From Amblyornis subalaris (Eukaryota > Chordata > Aves > Passeriformes > Ptilonorhynchidae): a stretch of 64,000 nucleotides of DNA. Below the pieces are notes generated by a model, which was not told the origin of the DNA, did not search any database, and saw nothing but the letters and a program-made list of their open reading frames with translations. Location of the stretch: positions 508,133-572,132 of the forward strand of contig JACAXG010000009.1 of assembly GCA_018881555.1 (NCBI GenBank). The letters are read 5' to 3'. This document shows, one piece after another, positions 52,601-64,000 of this stretch (positions within the stretch are counted from its first letter, which is position 1; each line of letters begins with the position of its first letter). A program made the translations under genes and the position numbers.

Positions 52601-55600
52601 TTTTCCTCAACTTCAACCTAAACCATGATTGACTTTAAATAAGAGCTACTTGTTGTCATCCCTTCATTTGCCACACTCAGAGGCAGGGTAGGCAAGTGTT
52701 CTAAAAGTACCATAATTGGAAGCAGGAGGTTATCTGCAAACTCAGTTGGCTTCTGTCAGTCCTGGTGCTGTGTGTGTCACAGAAAAAGCTGTAATGCATT
52801 TAGTGACTCACATGATGACAAGAAACACTAAGCCCTTGTGCCCATGCACAGCACCCTACATAAAAGCCACTTGAGCTCATCAAGATTAGGAATGAGCTCT
52901 TTCTTAGTCCAGCCCAATCCAGTTAACAGGCTTATATGGAAATGCTGAGAGACAGGGCTGACAAGTGGCAGTGCACCTAACTTGCACACACTGGTTTGCG
53001 AAAAGAGAAGAACATGTCGGCACTGCCTAGCTCAGGCTCACAATTGCCTCTTTGCTCTCCCTATATTCCTTTACAGATGCTTTTGTCTAAGGCTATGAAT
53101 TTAAAATGGCTTGGGTGACATGTGTGATTACTAATCACTATAGTAACTCTTGTTCCACCAGCACAAAGAAAGAAAACCAACTGTTAAAGACAAGCCCATT
53201 TCATACTTCCTCATCAAATAGCCTTCCCTTCCTGCTCTTGGCATATGTTTGCATAAGTTGAGTTCCTTCTGCTGAAAAGATGCTGGCATGATCAAAATAG
53301 AAAAAAAAAAGCACAGAAATGTTTTGAGATTGCTTGTTGTGACATGGCTTAGTGATAAGACACTACTGTCCTGTCTCCCTCACTCCATCTGTACATAGGA
53401 ATGCAACCTGGGGAGAAAGGGTTGCTCCTGACCTTCTGCTGAGGAGCAAAGACAGTAGTAGATTTCCAATCTCTGCCTTTCCCACCACCACTGAGCATGC
53501 AGGATAGCTCCAAAATGAAGTATAAAAAAAACACTTTTCAGAAAACAGTTGGTTTGGAATTCATTATTTAACAGGTAATAACATTCAAGTACCTGTAACC
53601 TCAACTCCTTAAGTCTTGATTTTCCATAAGAGGAATCTGAAAGGGGGAGAGGAGGGGAGAATAAACATCCATTTTGCAAATAATGTAAATAATTCTAGGA
53701 GTTAAATGAAAGACATTTTAGAAGTATAAGTGTTACTCTGAGAAGTTAATATCAAAATCATTCTCTATGAGAGGCATGAAGACTAAGTTAGCACCAGATA
53801 AATTGAAAAGTCAGACATAAGGGAGAACGGGTAGTTTGCACAGGATATTTCAACTCTGACAATGTATTTGTATTCAAATAGTTGTACATTTACCACAGTT
53901 TAAAAACATCAGGGCAACAAATTAGATGTACATGGGTGCAATCAGCTCACATTTCTAATATCACAAACACCTTCCAGGAGCACAGTTTGCCCAAGTGTTA
54001 ATAAAAAACCCCCAAACCACACACCCCCCTCCCAACCAGGCAGGAGCACAAAAATTGTTAAATAATATAGCCAATTCTAAATCACAATGAGCCTATATAC
54101 ATACATACATTCATTTTTACATATACATTTGGTTACTTTGGTGGACTTCAGATAGTTTGGATCAGGCTTTAAGCTAAAATGCTTAGAGGGAATTCTTCTA
54201 AAAGGCAAAAACATACAATCCTGAGCTGTGCTTTCACACATACCAGGAAGAGGAAGAAGTCAGAAGGACATTATAGGAGTTTTCAGGCTTTCCCCGCAGG
54301 TAGGTACAGTAGGGGAAAGTTTCCAACTAGAAATTATGAGCTACAGTCTTGAGGATGATAATGTACAAGCCTCCAATTCAGACCAGAGCTGATCGACGTG
54401 AAATAGTTGGTGATCAAATGATAATATTACCATTTTCTATAAAGGTGAAAATGCAATAACTTTTACAAACAATTTCTTGTCAGTGTAACCAATTCACATG
54501 GTGGCAGTTAGTCATTGTAGATTTTCACTCTGCAATCTTCAAACTAAGTCACAAACGATGAAAAAGAATCGATTAAGGAATTAGATAGGGCTGCTTCTAG
54601 AGTAATTTCCAAAGAGAGGACTGTGACAATTCAGATACATTTCCACAGGATGTAAACATAGAATTCTCTCACAGCCATTTGAAATCTTCACACCAAAGTT
54701 ACTACCTGATTATGGTGTATGACTGGGAGGCCATTACCAGTGCTAAGAGAACCAGGTTTTAAAAAGCATAGAATCTGGGAGTCACTTCTTTCCGTTCCCT
54801 GAGAGCTGTCCTTTCAGAAAGCATGCCAGGAATGAGCACAGATATTCTGAAATTATGCCAAAGTGCAATCACTGATGATACTCCTTGTCACTCAGCAAAA
54901 AAAGAAAACAAAATTACTTCTCAAATGTAGTTTAAGAATTTATTCACTCACAGAATATCTTTAAGAGAAAGAAAATGGAAATGCAGCCCATGTGAAACTA
55001 ATAGGAGAGAACAACTTTGGCAGGTGAGATGTAAAATGGAGATTAAGGGGTCCAAGAGCAAGGCTGAAGAAGAGGGAAGCAAATACATAGTGACAAGTAA
55101 TAAGGCATTCCTTAAGCACATGGGAAACTGGAACTCCAGAAGAGCTGGTGGGTCCTGCAGACTCTCCTGATGCAAAGTCAATGAGGGCAGAAAGAGAGAT
55201 TGCACAGAAGTCAAATGGCTCCTCTGCTTCAGTTTTCACTTCAAAGCAGGGCAGGGAGATGCATGCGCTAGGGTTATGCAAATAAAGAACTTGAGGCAGA
55301 ACTGCCAGACAGAGTTAGGGGAAATAAAATAAAGCAAATGAAAAAAAGGAACTACTCGAGAAACGTGATTGCACTAAACTGCACTTGCAGAGCTGAGAAA
55401 AGTCAGTTAAAGGCAAGCTTGAAACAGGAGCCCCACGAACTAGGGAAGTCTAAAAAAAGCACATTTTCCACAACAATAAATCATGCCTCACTAATCTACA
55501 AAAAGGCTTTAAAAACATATCTCAGCTATTTTTCACTAGACGTAAATTGTTCAGATTTTCAAAGACTTGGTTAGGAGAGCTTTGTGATCTTGGGACAAGG

Positions 55601-55905
55601 GGTAAGGTCCTGTCACTCTTTCAGTATTAGCCAAGGAACAGAGAATCCCAGGGTAAGAACAATAATAATTTCTTTGTTCAAAAGTGATATGTTTTAGCAT
55701 GCAGAGTACTGCCTAGGATCAGTGTTACAGAATGCATTTATGAAGCATCTGAAAGAAAGAATGGAAAACAAGGCAACAAAACATGCTGCCCATATAATAC
55801 GGTGTTAGCCAACAGTGTGGAGGTCCTTGTCCTCACAACTACCCAGGCAACCGGACAACATAAATATCAGATAAAATTCACCACAGACATTTTGAAGTCT
55901 AATGG

Positions 55906-55910
<5 letters not shown>

Positions 55911-55948
<38 letters not shown>
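55911..55948. repeat. (AT)19 microsatellite
   Basis: A perfect dinucleotide run of 38 bp, flanked by GGAACAA and GCTTCC. A perfect array of this length is likely to vary in length between individuals. Confidence 0.97.
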
Positions 55949-55950
<2 letters not shown>

Positions 55951-57164
55951 TTCCATAGCACTATACACCAATGACTGCTGAATTAACTTCTAGACATCAT
56001 AAAAGTCCTGCAGACAGATGATGTCACATCCCTGTGCTTAGCAAAAGAGTAATTTCAGAGTAGATGAAATTTTAGAACAGTACTTCTAAAATTTTAAACT
56101 GTAATATGAAAAGAAAAGTTTGACTGTGGAAATTATAATGTAATTACAGAACACTGGGTTAAATTTCAGCTAAATGTGCTAACTAAAATCAGGACATGAA
56201 TAGTGAGCACACTTGGAAATAAAGGAACTGAAATATTCTGTTGATTTAGAACTAGGCATGGGGCTGCAAAAGGCCACTGAAAATGAGAAACATGAGAGAA
56301 TGTGTAATATTTCTGAAAGGTGACCTACTGCATTATTCAAATAGAAGAGAGATTAAAGCAAAAAGAAGCTGAGGTAATGAAAATAAGGACATTATACAGA
56401 CATTAATTCAAAATTAAGGAAACCTCAACTATTCAGAGTAATGAAAACACAACTTCAAAACCAAAACAGATTGCTTGTGGCTTATCTCTTGAAGGGAAAA
56501 TCCCTTTCAGATCTGTCCACATTTAAAGCTAAGGAAGATGGACATTATTTGCAGAGTTTTAAGGAGTCCACGTAAGCCTGGTTTTACAGAACTCGGCCCC
56601 TGATCTTCCATTTACTTTCATATCTTGTACAATTGGGCTGCTAGTCACAAAGCATGGTCTAAGCCTTGGAAAAGCCTGGGCCTAATCCAAAGAGTGACAC
56701 AGCTTCTGCCGTAGAAGCACTTGCAGCCTTCATGGCTTAGCTTTGCAAGGCAGCAAAATTGGGACCAAACAGGAACCTGAGCAAGAAAGTAACAGTCCAC
56801 CTGGGATCAGCAGTGGCAGCTTGGCAGTCCTGCAACTCCAGAAAGCATTTAGGCCCAGAATATATACTTTTTTTAAACCTTAAGGAGTAGAAGACAGATA
56901 TAAATGAGATTTTAAAAATATCCTTTTCATTTCATACAAATCACACTTTGCATCAGTCAGTGAAAACTATGCTTATTCCATGCTAAGGGCACTGACTAAA
57001 GGCTAAAACATCTCTTGCAACAGAAGTTATAATTATATAATAATCATAATAATTAGAGAATAAAAAGAAAGAAAAAAAAATCAAACTACCATTTCCTGTG
57101 AAGCAATTGAAATGGATATGCACAAGTTTTCGAGAAAAAATGGAATCAAACTTCTATTTTTATT

Positions 57165-57300
57165 CCATTCTATAATTATAGTAGTAATAATTGTAAATAA
57201 CAATTACAATTTATTACATCTGTTTACAATTATTTCATAAATAAATAATTTTATAATAATATATAATTATTGCAATTATTTAAAATGTTTACAAATATTA
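57165..57300. repeat. AT-rich low-complexity patch with small inverted repeats
   Basis: The stretch is almost entirely A and T, built from AATTAT, TAATAA and TTACAAT words. It includes TAATTGT-AAATA-ACAATTA, a 7-bp perfect hairpin. Confidence 0.75.
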
Positions 57301-60300
57301 CACTTATATTCCAGTTCTCAAAGGTATGTTTCAAAGAAAATTTTAAACTGATAAGGAAAGGAAAAATGTAAGAAAATGCTTCTCATTTCCCACTGCTGTA
57401 CTCTACAGCATTCATTTATGAGGCATCATGATCATAAAAATGCCATAATGAACAGCACCAGCTGGACGTCACAGGGTGTCATGGAGAGCTTACTGTAGCC
57501 AATGTGTCTCTCTCACATGTAGGCTAAAGTTCTTTTTTCCATTCTCTCAGGGCCCATTAAGTGCTGCAAGTGTTCAGATACAAACTAGAATTCCCCTGAC
57601 CTGCAACAGAAATCATGGATTCAGTAACTTAAAAATTTCCAGTTTGAGAAGCCTTAGATGAAATATTTCAACCTCAATTTTTCTTAAGACTGACAATTTA
57701 CACTTCACAGACTTCTCCTGCTTTGAGTTTTTTGTTTGTTGCAATTTAAATAAGACAAGAAATTCCCACCCACCGTTACTTGAGAAATCTCAGTTGGTAA
57801 AATCCCAACTGGAATTAGAGCCTTATTGCACATGCTGAAAGTGTCAATGCATAAAGTTGTGAACTTGTCATTGCACAATTGGTAAGTCAAAAGCTATCTA
57901 ACACATTTCTGCTATACATCGTTACAGTTTTGAAAGTTTCTCCAAGCAGAAACTTGCTTTTGATATATGTAAAACATGATGTCAGGGCATAGTGTCTACA
58001 TGTCTCTTTTTCCTCTCTAAAAACACACGCCTGCCATATCCACGCAACATACTGTTGTGGTCAGCACAAGGAATAGGGGCTCTTATTTAAAGGACTTTCA
58101 GATATAGTCATAAATAATTCAAACTAAAATATAGTACATAGCAAATAAATGAAAAAAAGTAGATTCTGTAACATGCCACCTTTATTTTTTAGTCTTTTTT
58201 TGTGAGTGGCAGTATTCAATCTCCAGCTATTCTCAAAAGCTCTCACCCTTTGGGAAAATTAGTACAGAGATGCTGTATTTGGGCACAGAGAAGCAGCCAA
58301 AGAAAGGCCAGAACCATGTAGCTCATTGTACTACCAAGTAAGAAGAGGTATTGTAAATATTAACTCAGTTACAAAACACTGGAAGTGTCTCTAAAAGTTT
58401 TTGGAAAGCAGCTTCAAAATAACTTTTATAGATCAATGAGTAAGAGCAGGAAGTTCACACACTTCTCTTTCCATTCCCACCCCTTTTTGAACTTCAGATT
58501 TTTTTTTTCCATCATGAAAACATGACAAATTTTGCAGGTAGTTACAGACAGAGAGGAAAAGTGTTCCACTCTCTCCTACGTTTCTGATTTCAGCCAAGAA
58601 ACAGCCCAGACCCTGCCTTGGAAAGGTGTGGTTATTAGCATGGACAAACAGAAGCAGTTTACATTGGAAAGGAGAAGCCCAGCTCACCATTAGCTTGACT
58701 CCAAAAAAAAAACTTAATACAAGACCAGCTTATGCTCTAACAGGTGTCCAGAAAAATATTAAGTGAAGCTGCCAAAGGCCCCATGGTAAATGTAATGCTA
58801 TAAAATTTATCACAAGAGATTTCATTGCCACCCACTCACAAAGGGCATGGACCTGAACACACTGTGTCAATAGAGTGTTTTATTTCCACTAATTGTGTTA
58901 AACTTATAATTGAAGGCACTGATCAAACAAAGATTTCACATGCACTTTTACATTTACATTGTCTAAGTAAATCCAGCTGTTCTCAGAGAGGTAACTCAGA
59001 GCCCATAAAGATGCTGCAACACTGCATGAGATGTGCAAAGACCATAGCTCAAATTAGAAACAAAAGAGAATGACACATCTTAAAACACATATACCTATAA
59101 TCCCAATAACAATTCAATATTAATGAATCCAAAATACAAACTAAAACCCATGTCCCATTTAAAGACAGGCTCTTGAGCTAGCAGACATGGAGGGTGAGGA
59201 GTTTGCCTTCTTTATTACCCCATAAACACAGTTCCCATGGTATTTTGCAAGCACAGGAAAGACTAGATTCAATGTAGATACCCCTATTTAGGCAGCCCAT
59301 AATCCCTGCAGCTCTTTATAAATCTGCTGGTGGATGGTCTATTTAGGATTAGTACTAGAAGGAAAATGAGAGAAGCCTTCAGGCTCCCCTGAACTCTGTA
59401 GATCTTTGGTCAAACTGGCCAGAGGATCACCATACCATAACCAGCTCCCACAAGGGTTTCTGGTTTGGTTTGTTGGGTTTTTTTTTTTGTCCTTCTGCTG
59501 CATAAATAAGCCTAGAAGAGGAGGAGGACCAGAGCACAGAACAAGTATGCTAATGCCATATCATACCAACTGCCATGCCAACAGCAATCACACAAACAAG
59601 CCTGCTCACACACTTCTGCCAAATAATCACTTCAGCAAACATCAACTACAGAGATTAGCAAAAGCGTCTGACAATGCGCAAATCGGACAAGAAACATGGG
59701 CTGAAGGGACAGTTTAGGAAAGTGAGGATTTAGTAAGTGAGATGACATGAAGTTCCTGAACCAAAGCTTGCAGCATTTTTGGAAGACTGCTGAAAATCCT
59801 ATTTGTTGGCTAGTAGATTTTTTCCATCCACCCATCCCTACTGCGTATCAGCTGCAGCCAGACAGGCTTCTAATAAAAGCAAGTGACTCTTGCACAAAGA
59901 AAAACATCTTTCTGACCTCTGGGAAGGCAGCAATCCAAGCAACCAACAAGGCACTCAGGTGGCACAAGCTATTGGGAAGCAACCACAGATTCTCAGGGGC
60001 TTTTCGGCACCAAAAAAGCAAGATAAGTCCATACCATATAAGACTGGGTTTCCAGGTGAAACCATCCTAGATAAAAAAAAGAATTTAACATTATTTCTGT
60101 TTAATGTGATGGGGGGGAGGCTACTTTTAAACATGTAATTTTCATTGTTCAAACTAAAAAAACAAAGTGTTTTCATACTAGAATTAAGGGAGAATATCAG
60201 AACAATCTCTTGATTTATTTTTAATTTACTAAAAGATGCTTCACTCCAAAGGTGCTTTCAATGAAAGCAATTAGATTTTGCTGCAAGAAGAGCAAGAAAA

Positions 60301-62740
60301 GTCACGACCATTTACCAGCATTATAGCTCATTTGTGTCTTATTTTGAAGAATTTGTTACCAAAACAAAGGAGGGGGTACTTTGTCTAAATCTTAGACTGA
60401 ATTATATATTCCTTATTCTGATAAAATTCTTGCTGAAGCATCAGCTTTGCCTGGATAATGTTTGGAGGATGTGTGCCTGGTTAAATATTAATCTCTGCTA
60501 GACAGGAAGAATATGATTTCTAGTGAGCTGAAAAAGAACTAAATATTGAAATGGAAGAAGCTTGGTTATCTGCAAGCAAGCTGTGATTATGTAGCACCAC
60601 TGCACTGACACCACCATATTAAAATTGCCATCTTTCTACCTAGGCTTTTTCTAAATCCCTTCCTATCTTACTTTCAAAGACAGTAGACCTTTCTCAAGAG
60701 ATCCATCCCCTACCATCTAACAAAGTGCCTAAATGAGCATCACAGAAATGTTAAAATGGGCATTTTGAGACAATGTCACTCTTCCCAGTGTTGCCTACAT
60801 GCTGTAAACATGAAAAAAAAGAAGATAGAACACCTAAAATAGTTATCCTTTACAAAGTTTTTGATACAACAAATACCTACCCTTACACAATGTATGAAGC
60901 ACATTTTGGATGCTCCTATCACAGAGGAAAAGATGCTACAGACTGTGAGCCTTCTGTTGTTGGCTACAGATGGGTGCACACATTTGCATTGCACTACTAA
61001 GGCTCTTTTGCACTTCGAGATACATGATGTGTGAGTAGAGGTAAAAAAATAAATACATACATAAACGAATCTGTTGTACTAGTGATCCAGTTGAAACAAG
61101 TAAGCCTTAAATGCAATAGTCATATCATCTTTAGTTAGTTATGAAACTAATGCCACTGTTTGCATGGCTCTGAGAAGAAAAAAAAAAAAAACACAAACCA
61201 AGAACAACACAGGGTTTGTGCCTGATATCCACTGGCACAGAATCTGAGAAGTTAGTTCAGTTATTTCTGTTGCTTTCAAATCAGACAGGGACACTCTGGC
61301 TTCCACAGACACATATATATTTACTTCATGTGTCAATACACAAGGAATTGTTTGCACCCATAGAGTGAAGTTATCTGGATTTTGCCTTTCTAATCCTTAG
61401 GGACAGAAAAAGCAATAGGTAGATGCAGGTAGCAAAGTCAGATGGTGAAGACAGCAAGAGAGTTGTCTATCTGCCTTAATCTGCTCAGAAGACCAAGACC
61501 AACTTTGCATCCAAGCCTGAGAAGCAGTCTAGCTCCATCTCATAGTCCTGTGCCTGTCTCCACTCAGCTGGATCAGCGCCCCTAAAATAACTGAGCATCA
61601 GCCCAGATGTGTAGAGGAGACTTGCAGAAGGAAAGCAGAGCCCATCCAGCCTTGTCTTCCCTCTCAATTGGTCTGTCTGGTTTTACTCCTGAGAGGAGAA
61701 TTTTTGTACAGATAGCGAGTTACTCCAAAAATATTGTTTGAAGATGGCAAAAGTTCTGTTTCATTTGTGTGGTTAGGTACCTGTAGACCAGTGTCAAAAC
61801 ATGCATTTAGACTGTGGTATTAGAGGTCACTTTGTTTTCCCTCCCCACAGGCATTTGACCATGGTATCATCTACAAGTAAATAGGGGGTGTTTACAAGGT
61901 CCAAGCTATGCTGAAACTGTGTAGAAACTAACAAGGAAGGAAGATTTTTTAAATGCTCTAGTGAAACATTTAATGAGCTCTGAAATAATGCTGGCAGGCC
62001 TCAAAGGAGAAAGGCCCAGTTTAAAATTGAACTTTGCAGTTTACTAAATGGCAGTGTGCTGGAGCCCCAGGCACTATTTATTTTCAAAGGCTATTTTTAT
62101 CAGAAAATCCCCAACTCCTGTAATGCTCTTCTGCTCTAAAAGCCTTTACCCCTCTGTTGCAGCTGCCATGGTATCAGTGGCACTTGCCAAGCAATGTGCT
62201 CCTAGGGCCAAAAATAACATATTAATACGTTTTTCTTAATGTAATGGAACTGGATTTTGCCTCAGACCTAGTTAGCTCTACTCCTCACCTCCAGAAGTTA
62301 TTCACATTGAAACCAGAATGTGCCATTCTGGAAGGCAAGGAAGGGCAGTGGCTCTGTAGAGTGGCGGGATGGTGAGGGTGAAAATCCCCTGGCTGTATCA
62401 GTAATATGGCTCGCTCTTTATTACATCCACATTCCCCCTTCTCATCTCCCATGAAACAGCCTACAGCTGTGTTCTCTCAATCTTCAGCCTGAAAGACATG
62501 AAAAAGCAGTCTGCAAGACTGACTACAGTTTTTAAAAAGTCACTCCCACACATTTAAACAAGGAAGGAAATAAAGTTAAAAGATAAGAAAATCATCATGG
62601 TGCCACTGCAGAAGGCAGAGCCAGATATTTTAAATGGCACAGTGATTCTCCTCCTTGGAATAAAAGGAGTAGAGATGAATTGTCCGAGAGAGTCTAGTTA
62701 GGTAAAGTCCTACTGACCCTTTCTACCACAATAAGGTAGA

Positions 62741-62788
62741 AAACAAACAAACTGAACTACATTGCTTAAAACAAAACAAACTGAACTA
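62741..62788. repeat. Short direct repeat (about 20 bp, two copies)
   Basis: AAACAAACAAACTGAACTAC (62741-62760) recurs as AAACAAAACAAACTGAACTAC (62768-62788) after a 7-base spacer, with one inserted A. It looks like a local slippage duplication. Confidence 0.85.
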
Positions 62789-64000
62789 CTTCAGTACCAC
62801 CACCTGCAGGTCCTTTTAAGTCTTCAATGTCCTTACTTTTCACTAGTGAAAAGACTGTAGGAGCCTGAAGAGGGTCTGAAAACTATTGATGAACTTGGCA
62901 TCACAAAATCGGTTCTTCTGGCAACTCAGAACAAGCAAAATTTTAAGCAGCAAATTCCATACTGACTGCCAGGTCATATTTCATGGGTTGGATCAAGTTT
63001 ATGTTAAAGGTAGTGGGATTAAAGAGTTTTTTTCAGCTGATGACCACATCTGTTTGATGTAAAATCAACAGTTCGCAAAGCATATTTAAATTTTTAAAAA
63101 TCTATATGGTCTTTGTTTAGTGTCTATTACTCTTGGTACAAATGAAAAGTAATCAGTCCCTTGAAGTTTAGTGATACACAGAAGATATGCCTTTTCTCAT
63201 CTACTTTAACTGCTGCTGTGTCAGTCCACAGAGACACAACCATACCATTTCTTACACAACTACTGTGCTCTGTGGGTTATTGTAGTAAAACAAAAACATC
63301 CACATTACAGAAGACATTGCTGGCTCCTTTAATTCCATTTTTCCACAGTGCTTCTGCTGAAGAAATTAATGTCAGACGACTGACTGAAATTTCCCCCAAC
63401 TCTCCTCAAATACACATTGAACACTTGACAATGCCCACTTTTCTATTTTCCTCTCCATGGCTCCATCGGAGAGGACTCTCTGTGCATTCAGAGCAGCACA
63501 ATGAAGAATGATTTCCAAAGCATTAACTTGGAGCCATTGAGACTTGGATGTTTTCAAAATGACTCTATTGTGCTCAAAGGATTCTAGACTACCCCAGCTA
63601 CTCTAGAAGAGAGTCTTTTTCCCCTTTCTCAAAACATCCATCCCCTGAGCCATCCCTGGAGTGCATTGTTGGGGCTGATTCCTTAGTGCAGCAAGTTCCA
63701 TCAGTCAAAGCTCAACAGATACAAATAATATCAGGATATGGATATAAATTAGTGTGACAGACCCTAAGTAGTTTTGACAGGTTTGGTAAGTATATATAGC
63801 AACACAGAATGCTACTCCTGCTGTCAGACATCAATATGTAGACAGAAGATTGGGGGCACCATGGAAACTCAGCGACATAAGAGTGGTATTGATTGGATAG
63901 AAAATGAGGCTGCAATTTAAGCTTAAGTCTGCCAGAGATGCCAAGAATGGAAAATGACCTCCAGCAGTGAATTTTCAGCATAAGCTCCCTGTGAACAAGC

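Larger units (their letters stand above)
44001..64000 (-). other. PTN: Probable PTN intron 1, distal segment to the window edge
   Basis: I see no coding exon, CpG island or recognisable transposon. It contains a (TA)19 microsatellite (55911-55948), an A/T-only patch (57165-57300), small direct repeats (46669-46698 and 62741-62788) and one ambiguous base (47076). Assignment to intron 1 rests on the lack of any promoter-like or exon-like sequence, and on the very long first intron I recall for this gene in mammals. A non-coding first exon in this stretch cannot be excluded. Confidence 0.5.

Noticed and set aside
1..64000. CRISPR arrays, operons, prophage or bacterial defence systems
   Set aside because: The window is vertebrate nuclear DNA with spliced exons and CR1/LTR repeats; no regularly spaced repeats were seen.

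Overview
This is a window of vertebrate, almost certainly avian, nuclear DNA. It is AT-rich, lacks operons and dense ORFs, and has its few coding blocks bounded by GT/AG splice sites. It also contains CR1 LINE tails ending in the ATTCTATG octamer repeat and LTRs of a kind common in bird genomes. Isolated single N bases mark it as draft assembly. I cannot name the species.

The one gene I can support is pleiotrophin (PTN), on the minus strand. Three coding exons are clear: the start codon, signal peptide and first mature residues (12482-12591), the N-terminal six-cysteine domain (10822-10995), and the C-terminal four-cysteine domain (9679-9840). Reading phase is kept through all three, giving 148 codons plus one base. 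The short Lys-rich C-terminal exon with the stop codon was not found and probably lies left of position 1. No 5'-UTR exon, CpG island or promoter was found to the right of exon 2, so roughly 51 kb (12592-64000) is best read as part of a very long intron 1.

Layout: 1-9678 is intron 4, with one LTR-like element at about 6970-7400 and one curious 69-codon ORF at 622-831. Positions 9679-12591 hold the three coding exons and two short introns (981 and 1486 bp). From 12592 to 64000 the sequence is non-coding, with three CR1 fragments (14317, 19653, 25674), three LTRs (27888, 30001, 34148), a 24-base A run, a (TA)19 microsatellite, an AT-rich patch and a few small repeats. From about 34.7 kb to the end I see no gene and no further recognisable mobile element.

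All four LTRs lie in the plus orientation, opposite to PTN transcription. I found no undescribed multi-gene system. The most useful leads are the 622-831 ORF, the weak exon 3 splice donor, and the LTR with an internal tandem array.
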